A stretch of DNA of 32,645 bases from the IMG/VR virus record IMGVR_UViG_3300027749_000025, positions 1 to 32,645 of that record; one strand, written 5' to 3'. The notes beneath the pieces are model-generated. The model was not told where the DNA came from, made no database searches, and saw only the letters and a program-made list of their open reading frames with translations. This DNA is from a virus. Positions 8,116-14,292 of this stretch are shown here, piece after piece. Each line of letters opens with the position of its first letter. Position 1 is the stretch's first letter. A program made the translations under genes and the position numbers.

Positions 8116-8540
8116 ACCTCACAACTCATTTTACACTTGAAGAGCTGACTGTTACCGACCATCGGCAGTTTGACAATACCCCAAATGATGCCGAGATTGC
8201 TAATCTTGTCCGACTGGCTGAATTCTTAGAACAAGTCAAAGAAGTTCTTGGCGGCAAGCCAATCATGGTGAATAGCGCGTTTCGCAGCGCGGAAGTTAAC
8301 CAAGCCGTGGGATCGTCTGACAAGTCTCAGCATCGCCGCGGGTGTGCTGCGGATATAAGAGTGCCAGGCATGACCCCTGATGAGGTTGTTAAAGCCATCA
8401 TTGCATCGGGCTTACCATTCGATCAATGTATTCGAGAATTCAATTCTTGGACACACGTTTCAATTCCAAACGCTGATGATGCAAAACCTAGACTAATGTC
8501 GTTAATAATAGACAAATCAGGTACAAGAGAGTACGCTTAA
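8112..8540 (+). CDS. Endolysin, peptidase M15 family
   Basis: A 142-aa single-domain protein without a signal peptide, so it needs the upstream holin. Zinc-peptidase motifs are visible: NSAFRS (54-59), SQHRRGCAAD with His74 and Asp81, and EFNSWTHVSI with Glu109 and His115. These are the metal ligands and catalytic Glu expected of the M15_3 D-Ala-D-Ala carboxypeptidase-like/L,D-endopeptidase group that cuts peptidoglycan cross-links. Length and motif order are normal for phage members. The start overlaps the holin stop by four bases. Confidence 0.88.
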   Translation: MNLTTHFTLEELTVTDHRQFDNTPNDAEIANLVRLAEFLEQVKEVLGGKPIMVNSAFRSAEVNQAVGSSDKSQHRRGCAADIRVPGMTPDEVVKAIIASGLPFDQCIREFNSWTHVSIPNADDAKPRLMSLIIDKSGTREYA

Positions 8541-8582
8541 CATTAAGTTTCATTTGCTTGTCATTGATTTAGTTTAATTTCA

Positions 8583-8603
8583 GACAACTTCAATGGAGTT
8601 GTC
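8583..8603 (+). promoter_or_regulatory. Hairpin over the ribosome binding site of the phosphoesterase gene
   Basis: GACAACT (8583-8589) and AGTTGTC (8597-8603) can form a perfect seven-base-pair stem with loop TCAATGG. The only Shine-Dalgarno candidate, GGAG at 8595-8598, straddles loop and stem, and the start codon follows immediately at 8604. The structure could reduce or time translation. The sequence pairing is certain; the regulatory role is inference. Confidence 0.5.
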
Positions 8604-9563
8604 ATGCCAAAGCCAGTTTATAGCGATGAAGAATTTGTAGAAATTTGGAATACATACAAATCAGGTAGCAAAATGGCTGCGGCTACAAGCATGAGTGAAC
8701 GACAGATTCTTAGGCGGCGTAAAGAAATTGAAGATAAATCAGGGATTGCACTTACCTCTAGCTATAAACCTCCATCTATTGCCAAAACTGATAACCCAGT
8801 TAGAAAAGAATTAGGCATTGAAAATGGTGTTGTTCTTGTTTTTAGCGATGCTCATTTTTGGCCAGGCATACATACAACGGCATTTAAAGGCGTTCTTTGG
8901 GCAATTAAAGAGTTTCAGCCTAAAGCCATCATTGCCAATGGAGATGTATTTGATGGCGCTAGTATTTCTCGCTTTCCTCGTATTGGATGGGATTCAACGC
9001 CATCGGTAATCCAAGAGCTGAAAGCCTGTGAAATAGCTCTTGGTGAAATAGAAGATGCCGCCAAAAAGGTAAGACACAATGTAAACCTTGTGTGGACACT
9101 AGGCAACCATGATGCTAGGTTTGAAAACCGTCTAGCAGCTAACGCCCCTCAATATGAGTTTGTCAAAGGCTTTGCCTTAAAAGACCATTTTCCCACATGG
9201 CATCCATGCTGGAGCTGCTGGCCTACCGATGAGGTGGTCGTTAAACACCGCTGGAAGGGCGGCATCCACGCTACGCACGGCAATACCTCAATGTCGGGCA
9301 AAACAATGGTTACAGGGCATTTGCACAGCTTAAAGGTCACTCCTTACAGCGACTACAACGGCACACGCTTTGGCGTAGACACTGGAACCCTTGCGGAACC
9401 TAATGGACCCCAATTCATAAATTACTTAGAAGATGGTCCCACCAACTGGCGGTCAGGCTTTGCCATATTGACATTTCATGAAGGAAGGCTTTTGTGGCCA
9501 GAGTTGGTACACAAATGGGAAGAGGGCAAAATTGAATTTAGGGGTAAGGTTTATGACGTATGA
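8604..9563 (+). CDS. Calcineurin-like metallophosphoesterase with N-terminal helix-turn-helix
   Basis: A 319-aa protein. Residues ~5-45 look like a small HTH (EEFVEIWNTYKSGSKMAAAT, then SERQILRRRKEIE). The metallophosphoesterase core follows with all usual motifs: DAH (Asp82, His84), NGDVFDG (112-118), LGNHDARFENR (GNHD 167-170), HATHGN (His225) and GHLH (238-241). These ligands bind two metals for phosphodiester or phosphomonoester cleavage. The HTH suggests a DNA substrate or site recruitment, but the substrate is unknown. It stands between the lysis cassette and the end of the rightward unit, preceded by 63 bases holding a hairpin over its ribosome binding site. Confidence 0.85.
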   Translation: MPKPVYSDEEFVEIWNTYKSGSKMAAATSMSERQILRRRKEIEDKSGIALTSSYKPPSIAKTDNPVRKELGIENGVVLVFSDAHFWPGIHTTAFKGVLWAIKEFQPKAIIANGDVFDGASISRFPRIGWDSTPSVIQELKACEIALGEIEDAAKKVRHNVNLVWTLGNHDARFENRLAANAPQYEFVKGFALKDHFPTWHPCWSCWPTDEVVVKHRWKGGIHATHGNTSMSGKTMVTGHLHSLKVTPYSDYNGTRFGVDTGTLAEPNGPQFINYLEDGPTNWRSGFAILTFHEGRLLWPELVHKWEEGKIEFRGKVYDV

Positions 9564-9765
9564 CTTGGTTAATTTTCTCAGAGCAGAAATCAAAGAGCTG
9601 CATAGCATTCTGAATGAAACCCAGCTCTCTTTAGCTGAAGCAAACGACCGGCTTAACCGCCGTTCTGAGCCGCTGAGTGAAGAACGTATATATACATTGT
9701 ATCGACGCAGCTTAGATTGGCGCCAACTGGCTAGAGACGTAGAAGCAGATCACGACATTGAATAA
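9553..9765 (+). CDS. Small coiled-coil hypothetical protein (70 aa)
   Basis: The start is placed at ATG 9553, which overlaps the phosphoesterase end by 11 bases and has GGGTAAGG just upstream; an earlier in-frame start at 9478 would overlap the phosphoesterase much further. The protein begins MTYDLVNFLRAEIKELHSIL, continues as a charged helix and ends acidic (ARDVEADHDIE). No family is recognised. It is the last gene of the rightward late unit and is followed by a hairpin and the opposite-strand gene cluster. Confidence 0.6.
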   Translation: MTYDLVNFLRAEIKELHSILNETQLSLAEANDRLNRRSEPLSEERIYTLYRRSLDWRQLARDVEADHDIE

Positions 9766-9791
9766 AAAAAAGGGGAGTCCTAAGACCCCCC
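9764..9791 (-). terminator. Intrinsic terminator for leftward transcription
   Basis: On the minus strand the sequence reads a stem of eight positions (bases 9791-9784 with 9779-9772, one mismatch), loop TTAG, then eight T residues (complement of 9764-9771). This is a textbook factor-independent terminator for the acidic gene at 9812-10093. For plus-strand transcripts the stem is not followed by a U tract. Confidence 0.8.
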
Positions 9792-9811
9792 AAAAGGCAA
9801 CTACATGATTA

Positions 9812-10093
9812 TTATGCCACGCGTTCCCAAACCATACCGTCTTCGTCTTCAACGATTTCGCCGACTTCAACTTCTTCGGCTTCTTCGCCGTCTTCAGTTT
9901 CTTCGTCGCCTTCGTCGTCTTCTTGCAAGTATTCGTATTCGTCGGTAACGTCATAGTCAACAGCCCAACCATACATCTTTTGAAATTCGATGAACTCTTG
10001 AATAATGGCGATCTTGTCAAAATCGCTTGTTTCAATAGTCAATGAATCACTAGACCACTCATAATCACCGATGCTAATTTCAATCTTGTACAT
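9812..10093 (-). CDS. Very acidic hypothetical protein (93 aa)
   Basis: The N-terminal half is a compact mixed segment (MYKIEISIGDYEWSSDSLTI, then a helix FDKIAIIQEFIEFQKMYG). The second half is almost entirely Asp/Glu (residues ~57-85), ending in MVWERVA. AAGGGG lies upstream of the ATG on the minus strand. The strongly negative tail resembles phage DNA-mimic or protein-binding inhibitors in charge, but no homology is recognised, so function is unknown. It is transcribed leftward on its own, ends at a strong terminator, and diverges from the small gene at 10171. Confidence 0.65.
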   Translation of the reverse strand: MYKIEISIGDYEWSSDSLTIETSDFDKIAIIQEFIEFQKMYGWAVDYDVTDEYEYLQEDDEGDEETEDGEEAEEVEVGEIVEDEDGMVWERVA

Positions 10094-10117
10094 AATAAAC
10101 CCCTTGTTATGGCACGA

Positions 10118-10147
10118 TTGCCGAGTAAAATGTTAAAGTCTTAATAT
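10118..10147 (+). promoter_or_regulatory. Possible sigma70-type promoter for the gene at 10171
   Basis: TTGCCG (10118-10123) and TAATAT (10142-10147) are 18 bases apart; each matches four of six consensus positions. The region is the 77-base gap between divergent genes. AAGGAG lies downstream before the ATG at 10171. Confidence 0.35.
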
Positions 10148-10170
10148 GACAGTTCATCTAAGGAGAAACG

Positions 10171-10392
10171 ATGGCTACAAACTTTACACTTACAAAAGGC
10201 GAGTCCAAAGCTCAAGAAGCTAAGGAATATGTTGTTGAACGTGAGTACAAAAAAGAAAACCGCAAGGTTGCAGCGCTTGAAAAAGAGCTGAAAAAGCATG
10301 AAAAGACTGATATGGCTCATGCTCACCCCATGCACCGGTCACATGAGGCCAGCCAAAAGGCCGCACCTCTGCCTAATATGCGGAAAACCTAA
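10171..10392 (+). CDS. Small charged hypothetical protein (73 aa)
   Basis: A lone rightward gene within the leftward block, preceded by a good ribosome binding site (AAGGAG) and a possible promoter. The protein is Lys/Glu-rich with a helical centre (EYKKENRKVAALEKELKKHE) and a His/Met-rich C-terminal part (MAHAHPMHRSHEASQ). No family is recognised. Its stop codon overlaps the stop of the convergent nuclease gene by two bases, so the two transcripts must collide or overlap. Confidence 0.6.
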   Translation: MATNFTLTKGESKAQEAKEYVVEREYKKENRKVAALEKELKKHEKTDMAHAHPMHRSHEASQKAAPLPNMRKT

Positions 10393-10691
10393 AGCAAGTT
10401 TCGCAGGGTTTCGTTAAGGACTGACATCTCAGTCTTTTTGTAGACACTCCAAATCCTTGCTTGGCCGTGGATGCCATTAAACGACCCTTGGTGGCAGTCT
10501 TTACATAGCGGTATGCAAAGGTATTGTTCATGCTGGACTATGTGGTGGGCATCCGATGGACCAGCCGCGTCACAAACCCCACAAGGCATTTCCTTAATTG
10601 TGGCCAAATGCTCGCGTTCTTTTTTTGTGGGCTTGTTGTTCACTGATGCGACCTGTCTTGCATACGGTTTGTAGCTTCGCGAGTACGCCAA
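10389..10691 (-). CDS. HNH-type nuclease, Ref (RecA-dependent) family
   Basis: A 100-aa protein with a Cys/His array: MPCGVCDAAGPSDAHHIVQH (Cys37, Cys40, His49, His50) then IPLCKDCHQGSFNGIHG (Cys63, Cys66, His67, His75). This zinc-site and beta-beta-alpha pattern matches the C-terminal nuclease domain of phage P1 Ref, a RecA-dependent nuclease, and related short phage proteins. P1 Ref is longer; the N-terminal DNA-binding tail here is just a short basic stretch. It probably acts on displaced or recombining DNA. The start overlaps the upstream gene by 52 bases; the stop overlaps the convergent gene at 10392. Confidence 0.75.
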   Translation of the reverse strand: MAYSRSYKPYARQVASVNNKPTKKEREHLATIKEMPCGVCDAAGPSDAHHIVQHEQYLCIPLCKDCHQGSFNGIHGQARIWSVYKKTEMSVLNETLRNLL

Positions 10692-10969
10692 ATTTCTATA
10701 TCAAGCCTGGCAGCTTCAATTTCCCACTTTAAGGTTTCCTCCTGCTCAATAGCCGCGGCCAAGCCCTTAAGTAACTTTTGGTAAGCAGGGTCGGCATAGG
10801 CTTCGCGTTCTTGCGCGTTGGCGGCTTCAAATCCCATACTTAGCGCATCACGCATTAACAGCGCTTTTTGGCTTTTGCGGAATTCCTCAAGGTAAACCCG
10901 CTGGGCTTTTGCCTCGCCATAAGCTGGCGCTTTGTTGCGTATGTCTTGTGCTGCTTCTTCTGGTTTCAT
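10640..10969 (-). CDS. Helical hypothetical protein in the recombination/nuclease operon (109 aa)
   Basis: An almost wholly helical charged protein (EEAAQDIRNKAPAYGEAKAQ, later AAAIEQEETLKWEIEAARLD). Its start overlaps the stop of the VRR-NUC gene (ATGA-type overlap at 10966-10969), and its 3' end overlaps the Ref-like gene by 52 bases in another frame, typical of tightly packed phage early operons. No catalytic motif is visible. Its place between two nuclease genes suggests DNA metabolism, but that is context only. Confidence 0.65.
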   Translation of the reverse strand: MKPEEAAQDIRNKAPAYGEAKAQRVYLEEFRKSQKALLMRDALSMGFEAANAQEREAYADPAYQKLLKGLAAAIEQEETLKWEIEAARLDIEIWRTREATNRMQDRSHQ

Positions 10970-11232
10970 TTAACTACCCCAATCATCCTAAGAGCCGCTT
11001 CAGGGCTGTCAATCCTAGCCAACGTACCTCCGCACCACTTTTCAAAAAAGTCGGCTTGTAGGGCTGTTAAACGCTTTTTAGCGTCTGTTTTGATCTCGAC
11101 CAAGAACGTGTGATCTTTGTAGCCAACTAAAAGGTCAACCGGCAAGCCAATAATCCACACATAAGCGCCAGCATCCCGCAAAGCCTTAACTATGGCGGCT
11201 TGGTTTTCATCAGTCCGAGCTGCGTATCGCAT
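10966..11232 (-). CDS. Small VRR-NUC-type PD-(D/E)xK nuclease
   Basis: An 88-aa protein with the minimal catalytic set of the restriction-like nuclease fold: an N-terminal helix with Glu9 (RTDENQAAIVKAL), PVDLLVGYKD with Asp33, then FLVEIK with Glu46 and Lys48, and LTALQADFFEKW with Gln59. Stand-alone VRR-NUC proteins of this size occur widely in phages and cleave branched or flap DNA. It lies in a leftward operon between the gene at 11210 and the helical protein at 10640, overlapping both. Confidence 0.8.
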   Translation of the reverse strand: MRYAARTDENQAAIVKALRDAGAYVWIIGLPVDLLVGYKDHTFLVEIKTDAKKRLTALQADFFEKWCGGTLARIDSPEAALRMIGVVK

Positions 11233-11479
11233 TCATTAGCTTTCGTAAATCATTAGCGGCGGGTAACCCACGCTTTTTCTCTATGTCTAACAAGACTTGC
11301 TGCCACCAACCGGAAGCATTCGTTTTCCCATGGTCTTTCACTTTCTTGCGGTATCTCGCTATCCATTCCCGCGCCTCCATTATCTTCATAGTCTCCAGTA
11401 GCTCTAAGCGCTGCTGTGGTGTCAGCGTAGCTAAGTTGACGTGTTTCTTTGTGCTGGTCAAGAAGTCGGTTTGCTTCAT
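11210..11479 (-). CDS. Hypothetical phage protein (89 aa)
   Basis: Starts on the stop of the methyltransferase gene (ATGA overlap at 11476-11479) and overlaps the VRR-NUC start by 23 bases. The protein is helical and basic: TPQQRLELLETMKIMEAREW, then RYRKKVKDHGKTNASGWWQQ and a C-terminal DIEKKRGLPAANDLRKLMN. I recognise this pattern from phage replication regions, without a known function. A longer frame at 11253-11522 overlaps it and is judged a shadow. Confidence 0.65.
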   Translation of the reverse strand: MKQTDFLTSTKKHVNLATLTPQQRLELLETMKIMEAREWIARYRKKVKDHGKTNASGWWQQVLLDIEKKRGLPAANDLRKLMNAIRSSD

Positions 11480-12786
11480 TTCTGTCCATATAAATCCTCA
11501 TACTGTTGAATTCTTGCACCAATCCATGCCATTACGGGTACTGCCATACTGTTGCCCAATGCTTTGTAGCGTGGGCCATCAGGAGTCGGTTTACCTTTTG
11601 TTTTTATGTCGGTGTAGTTATCGCCAAAGCCCTGCAATCTTTCGCATTCAATAGGGGTCAATCTTCTGACGGCCATGGATGATTGATATACCGAATACAC
11701 CTGATTCGTTACCTCGGATGACTGTGGTGATCTGCTTGGATCATTGGCGGCGGTTAAAGTGGGTGCCACAACTGACTGCAATACCTTTGGACCGCTGTGC
11801 GTTGGACCGCCAACATCCGCAGTTATCGTGCATGAAACCTGACCAGTTTCTGTGCCGTTGTAAGTGTCAACTCCAATGGGTTGCGCCACACCATGCACAC
11901 CTGTGGCGTTTAACGTGTACATCGGACCGCCATCGGTAAACCCATCGCCGTTGCCGCCGTTATGTGGTTGCCTTCCAATGGTGTTCTCTGCAAGTGCAAT
12001 GGGTTGCATCACCAATTGAGCGTTGGCTTTGTCAGGCATACGTTGGTCATCTGACTTAGTGGTGATGGTTGCCGCAAGATCGCCGCCGTCCCACCATTGA
12101 GGTTTAGCTGGCACTATGTGACCATTGGCAACGCTTTGATGCGTTAGCTTTCCTCCTCCGCACTCTGTATCGAGACTGCCTGCAACGCTTGGAATAGTGC
12201 TGGCGGCAACACCTTGCCTCTTTTCTCTGCTCGGCGCAAAATGCCCTTGCAAGCTATGGCGCTCAAAAAGAACCGCTGCGGCAGCTCGCCAGTCTCCAAG
12301 GTATCCGACAACGAACACACGTTTGCGTCTTTGGGCCACTCCGAAGTATTGAGCGTCAAGAACGCGGTATGCGAACCCATACCCGAGTTCCCCCAGCGCC
12401 CCGAGGAAGACTCCAAAATCTTTTCCTCCGTTAGATGACAGGACACCAGGAACGTTTTCCCAAACAATCCACTTGGGTTTAAATTTGTCAGCAATGGCAA
12501 GATAGGTAAGCATGAGGTTGCCACGAGGGTCATCCAATCCTTTTCTAAGTCCTGCGACAGAGAATGATTGGCAGGGTGTTCCTCCAACGAGAAGATCGAC
12601 ATTTGATTCAAAATTCCACTCCTTAAATTTGGTCATGTCGCCAAGATTAGGCGTGTTTGGATAATGGTGGGCAAGCACTTCTGATGGAAATCGTTCAATT
12701 TCTGAATAAGCTACAGCTTCCCAGCCAAGCGGATGCCAAGCAACTGTGGCGGCTTCAATGCCTGAACAGACGCTAAGATATTTCAA
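11476..12786 (-). CDS. DNA (cytosine-5) methyltransferase, orphan
   Basis: A 436-aa protein with the ordered C5-methyltransferase motifs: motif I VCSGIEAATVAW (6-17), motif IV GGTPCQSFS with catalytic Cys72, motif VI ENV (110-112), motif VIII QRRKRVF (152-158) and motif X ALGNSMAVPV (409-418). Between VIII and the conserved C-terminal RLTPIECERLQGF is a long variable Gly/Thr/Pro-rich target-recognition region (~165-370). No restriction endonuclease is encoded nearby, so it probably protects phage DNA from host restriction. Target sequence cannot be read from the protein. ATGA overlaps on both sides place it inside the leftward operon. Confidence 0.92.
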   Translation of the reverse strand: MKYLSVCSGIEAATVAWHPLGWEAVAYSEIERFPSEVLAHHYPNTPNLGDMTKFKEWNFESNVDLLVGGTPCQSFSVAGLRKGLDDPRGNLMLTYLAIADKFKPKWIVWENVPGVLSSNGGKDFGVFLGALGELGYGFAYRVLDAQYFGVAQRRKRVFVVGYLGDWRAAAAVLFERHSLQGHFAPSREKRQGVAASTIPSVAGSLDTECGGGKLTHQSVANGHIVPAKPQWWDGGDLAATITTKSDDQRMPDKANAQLVMQPIALAENTIGRQPHNGGNGDGFTDGGPMYTLNATGVHGVAQPIGVDTYNGTETGQVSCTITADVGGPTHSGPKVLQSVVAPTLTAANDPSRSPQSSEVTNQVYSVYQSSMAVRRLTPIECERLQGFGDNYTDIKTKGKPTPDGPRYKALGNSMAVPVMAWIGARIQQYEDLYGQK

Positions 12787-13016
12787 AACACCTCCTCATC
12801 ATCCTGCCAATGTTTGACAGGACGAGCATTCTTAAAAACTTCTTTTAGGTCGGGTGCTTTGTAGTCATCTAGCTGCCAGGCGTGTTTTGAGCATTTAGGC
12901 TTATCTCCCTCCATGTGGACAGACCAGCGTCTTTGACAATTGTGTACTGAACACATTAAGCGCTGAACATCGTCAAACGCATCATCTTTTTGTTGGGTGA
13001 ACTTAGTTATTGCCAT
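12783..13016 (-). CDS. Small Cys/His protein of unknown function (77 aa)
   Basis: The protein contains a Cys/His cluster (CSVHNCQRRW..., then KPKCSKHAW) that could hold one zinc ion, followed by an acidic C-terminus. It starts inside the end of the DUF1376 gene (14-base overlap) and its stop overlaps the methyltransferase start. Position suggests a small replication or DNA-handling protein; no family is recognised. Confidence 0.65.
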   Translation of the reverse strand: MAITKFTQQKDDAFDDVQRLMCSVHNCQRRWSVHMEGDKPKCSKHAWQLDDYKAPDLKEVFKNARPVKHWQDDEEVF

Positions 13017-13770
13017 GATATTTTCCCTCCACTATTTTTGCAAAATTGCTTGGTTTGATAAGCCACTCTAAATCGGCAACAAAAGCCCGACCATCTTTGC
13101 CATTGACCCTGCCAGTCAAGAATCGTGATTTGCCAACAGACTGAAAGAATTCAGCCCACCAGTTAAGCACATCACCCGCTTCTATGGGTTTTTCCTGTGC
13201 AAGCTCCGCAGCCACTTCCCGCCATCGCTGACGTAAGTAACCAGCCCTGGTTTCGTTCCAAACCTCAACCCGCCGCATTGTGGGCAAGTTTTCGTGGTAC
13301 AGCTCAATCACTGCTTTATGGTCGCATTCAGGTAATTTCTTAATTGGTGCTAGGTCGGGTTCACCGTCAGGTGGACATATATTGGTATTTATATGGTTAT
13401 TGGTTATTGGTTTATGGTTATTGGTTGGTTGAACGTCCGTTGAACCGCCGTTAGACCTACGTTCAGCGGATGCTTTGCCAGCCCTAGATGCTTGTTCAAT
13501 TTTTGCCTTGTAATGCTTAATTTCACGGTCAGCGCGAACGCTTATCCAGCCATCTTCAGACATATTAAAAAACTCTTCAAGAATTAATTTAACCTTGTCC
13601 TCATGCTCACGCATACCAATCTGCCGAGCAACAGCCGCTATACCGCTGTTCAACGGGCGTTCATGGAGGTAGTACAGATCAAGAAGTCGGCGGTATGCCA
13701 AATCTTCTAGCAAATCCAAATGGTTTGTGTGCGACTTGTAGTCGCCAATATTAAATTGATAATAGTGCAT
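13003..13770 (-). CDS. DUF1376 (YdaU-like) replication protein
   Basis: A 255-aa protein. The N-terminal ~95 residues are DUF1376: MHYYQFNIGDYKSHTNHLDL, LEDLAYRRLLDLYYL, then a winged-helix-like segment and DREIKHYKAKIEQ. A polar linker follows at ~105-135 (NNHKPITNNHINTN), and a C-terminal domain with YLRQRWREVAAEL and WLIKPSNFAKIVEGKYHG, as in phage replication initiators and helicase recruiters. The linker is encoded by tandem repeats that may be the origin (13394-13471), as lambda ori lies in gene O. AAGG precedes the ATG. It heads the leftward operon after the Cro-like gene. Confidence 0.8.
   Translation of the reverse strand: MHYYQFNIGDYKSHTNHLDLLEDLAYRRLLDLYYLHERPLNSGIAAVARQIGMREHEDKVKLILEEFFNMSEDGWISVRADREIKHYKAKIEQASRAGKASAERRSNGGSTDVQPTNNHKPITNNHINTNICPPDGEPDLAPIKKLPECDHKAVIELYHENLPTMRRVEVWNETRAGYLRQRWREVAAELAQEKPIEAGDVLNWWAEFFQSVGKSRFLTGRVNGKDGRAFVADLEWLIKPSNFAKIVEGKYHGNN
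13394..13471. other. Candidate replication origin: iteron-like repeats inside the DUF1376 gene
   Basis: Five head-to-tail heptamers on the plus strand, TGGTTAT, TGGTTAT, TGGTTTA, TGGTTAT, TGGTTGG, occupy 13394-13428. They are followed by GTT-starting units every 11 bases at 13428, 13439, 13450 and 13461; the first two share GTTGAAC, the other two are degenerate. An AT-rich stretch (13376-13394, ATATATTGGTATTTATAT) flanks the heptamers. Tandem repeats plus an AT-rich region inside a replication gene resemble lambdoid origins. Repeats are directly visible; origin function is inferred. Confidence 0.5.
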
Positions 13771-13868
13771 AAAACCTTACTTCGTTGGTCATCTTCACAT
13801 GAGAAACTTCGGCAGGACGGTGAAGAATCGTCTTTTCGGGAGCTACCCTAGCCGCGTTTCAAACAATC
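13771..13868 (-). other. Leader between the Cro-like gene and the DUF1376 gene
   Basis: These 98 bases hold no gene I can support. They include a possible long-loop stem, CTTCAC (13793-13798) with GTGAAG (13820-13825), and the AAGG ribosome binding site of the DUF1376 gene. The only minus-strand start encodes 13 residues. It is probably a leader or antitermination region, which cannot be shown from sequence alone. Confidence 0.3.
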
Positions 13869-14027
13869 TTACACCACAAACCACTCAGGTTTCAAGTCCT
13901 TTAGCTGGCGCAGGCGCAGCTCAGGAATTTGTTCTTTCCACTGGCTAACTGCTGGAAAAGAAACACCTAATATTTTGGCAAGCTCACGTCCTGAGCCTGC
14001 AAGTCGTATTAATTCTGATTTGGTCAT
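13869..14027 (-). CDS. Cro-like repressor (52 aa)
   Basis: A 52-residue protein beginning MTKSELIRLAGSGRELAKIL, followed by GVSFPAVSQWKEQIPELRLR and ending KPEWFVV. The helix-turn-helix is clear: ELAKILGVS is helix 2 plus turn, and PAVSQWKE is the recognition helix. The AVSQWKExIPE pattern closely matches P22 Cro and the YdaS/Cro group. It is the first gene of the leftward operon, 99 bases from the DUF1376 start, and lies beside face-to-face promoters with repeated half-sites. No good Shine-Dalgarno precedes the ATG, so translation may be weak. It probably binds the 14030-14126 region to control both directions. Confidence 0.85.
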   Translation of the reverse strand: MTKSELIRLAGSGRELAKILGVSFPAVSQWKEQIPELRLRQLKDLKPEWFVV

Positions 14028-14083
14028 AGGTTAATTCTAAGTTAAGCTAGCTAAACATCAAAATCCCCACAAAATAGTCGGAC

Positions 14084-14112
14084 ATTATGCAAAGTGCTTG
14101 CAATTAAGTTAA
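14084..14112 (-). promoter_or_regulatory. Candidate leftward early promoter
   Basis: On the minus strand, TTAACT (14112-14107) and CATAAT (14089-14084) are spaced by 17 bases, matching four and five of six consensus positions. It would transcribe the Cro-like, DUF1376 and methyltransferase genes. Its -35 lies inside a candidate operator. Confidence 0.45.
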
Positions 14113-14126
14113 GCAAGGTTAATAAT
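14098..14126 (+). promoter_or_regulatory. Candidate rightward early promoter
   Basis: TTGCAA (14098-14103) and AATAAT (14121-14126) are 17 bases apart, matching four and five of six consensus positions. It would drive the genes from 14174 onward. It overlaps the leftward promoter, so the two would compete, and candidate operator half-sites fill its spacer. Confidence 0.45.
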
Positions 14127-14173
14127 TCAGTCCATGCAGTAGCGCAACGCAAGCTGTACTTTAAGGAACCTAA

Positions 14174-14290
14174 ATGTTTGAAATTGAAAAATACACCAAA
14201 CCCACCGACTGGACAGCAATCGCTGTTTACATTGTTGCCATCATTGCTTTGGTAGTGGTTGCTCTCGACATTTTTGTTTGGAGGGCTTAA
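14174..14290 (+). CDS. Single-pass membrane micropeptide (38 aa)
   Basis: Starts MFEIEKYTKPTDWTAIAVYI and continues as one hydrophobic segment to the end (AIIALVVVALDIFVW). AAGGAA lies eight bases before the ATG. Its last codons contain the GGAGGG ribosome binding site of the next gene, so the pair is coupled. It is the first gene of the rightward operon. An early membrane micropeptide could block superinfection or modulate the host membrane, but there is no direct sign of that. Confidence 0.6.
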   Translation: MFEIEKYTKPTDWTAIAVYIVAIIALVVVALDIFVWRA

Positions 14291-14292
14291 TC

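Larger units (their letters stand above)
14030..14126. promoter_or_regulatory. Candidate operator region of the genetic switch
   Basis: Related half-sites recur: GTTAAT (14031), GTTAAG (14041), GTTTAG on the minus strand (ending 14056), GTTAAG (14108) and GTTAAT (14118). Bases 14041-14056 form a 16-base near-palindrome, GTTAAGCTAGCTAAAC, with one mismatched pair. Bases 14097-14117 contain CTTGC and GCAAG arms separated by 11 bases. The sites overlap both predicted promoters and the Cro-like leader. Binding is inferred. Confidence 0.45.

Noticed and set aside
11253-11522. 89-aa minus-strand frame overlapping the gene at 11210-11479
   Set aside because: It starts inside the methyltransferase, lacks the ATGA junction of the rest of the operon and overlaps a better-supported protein.
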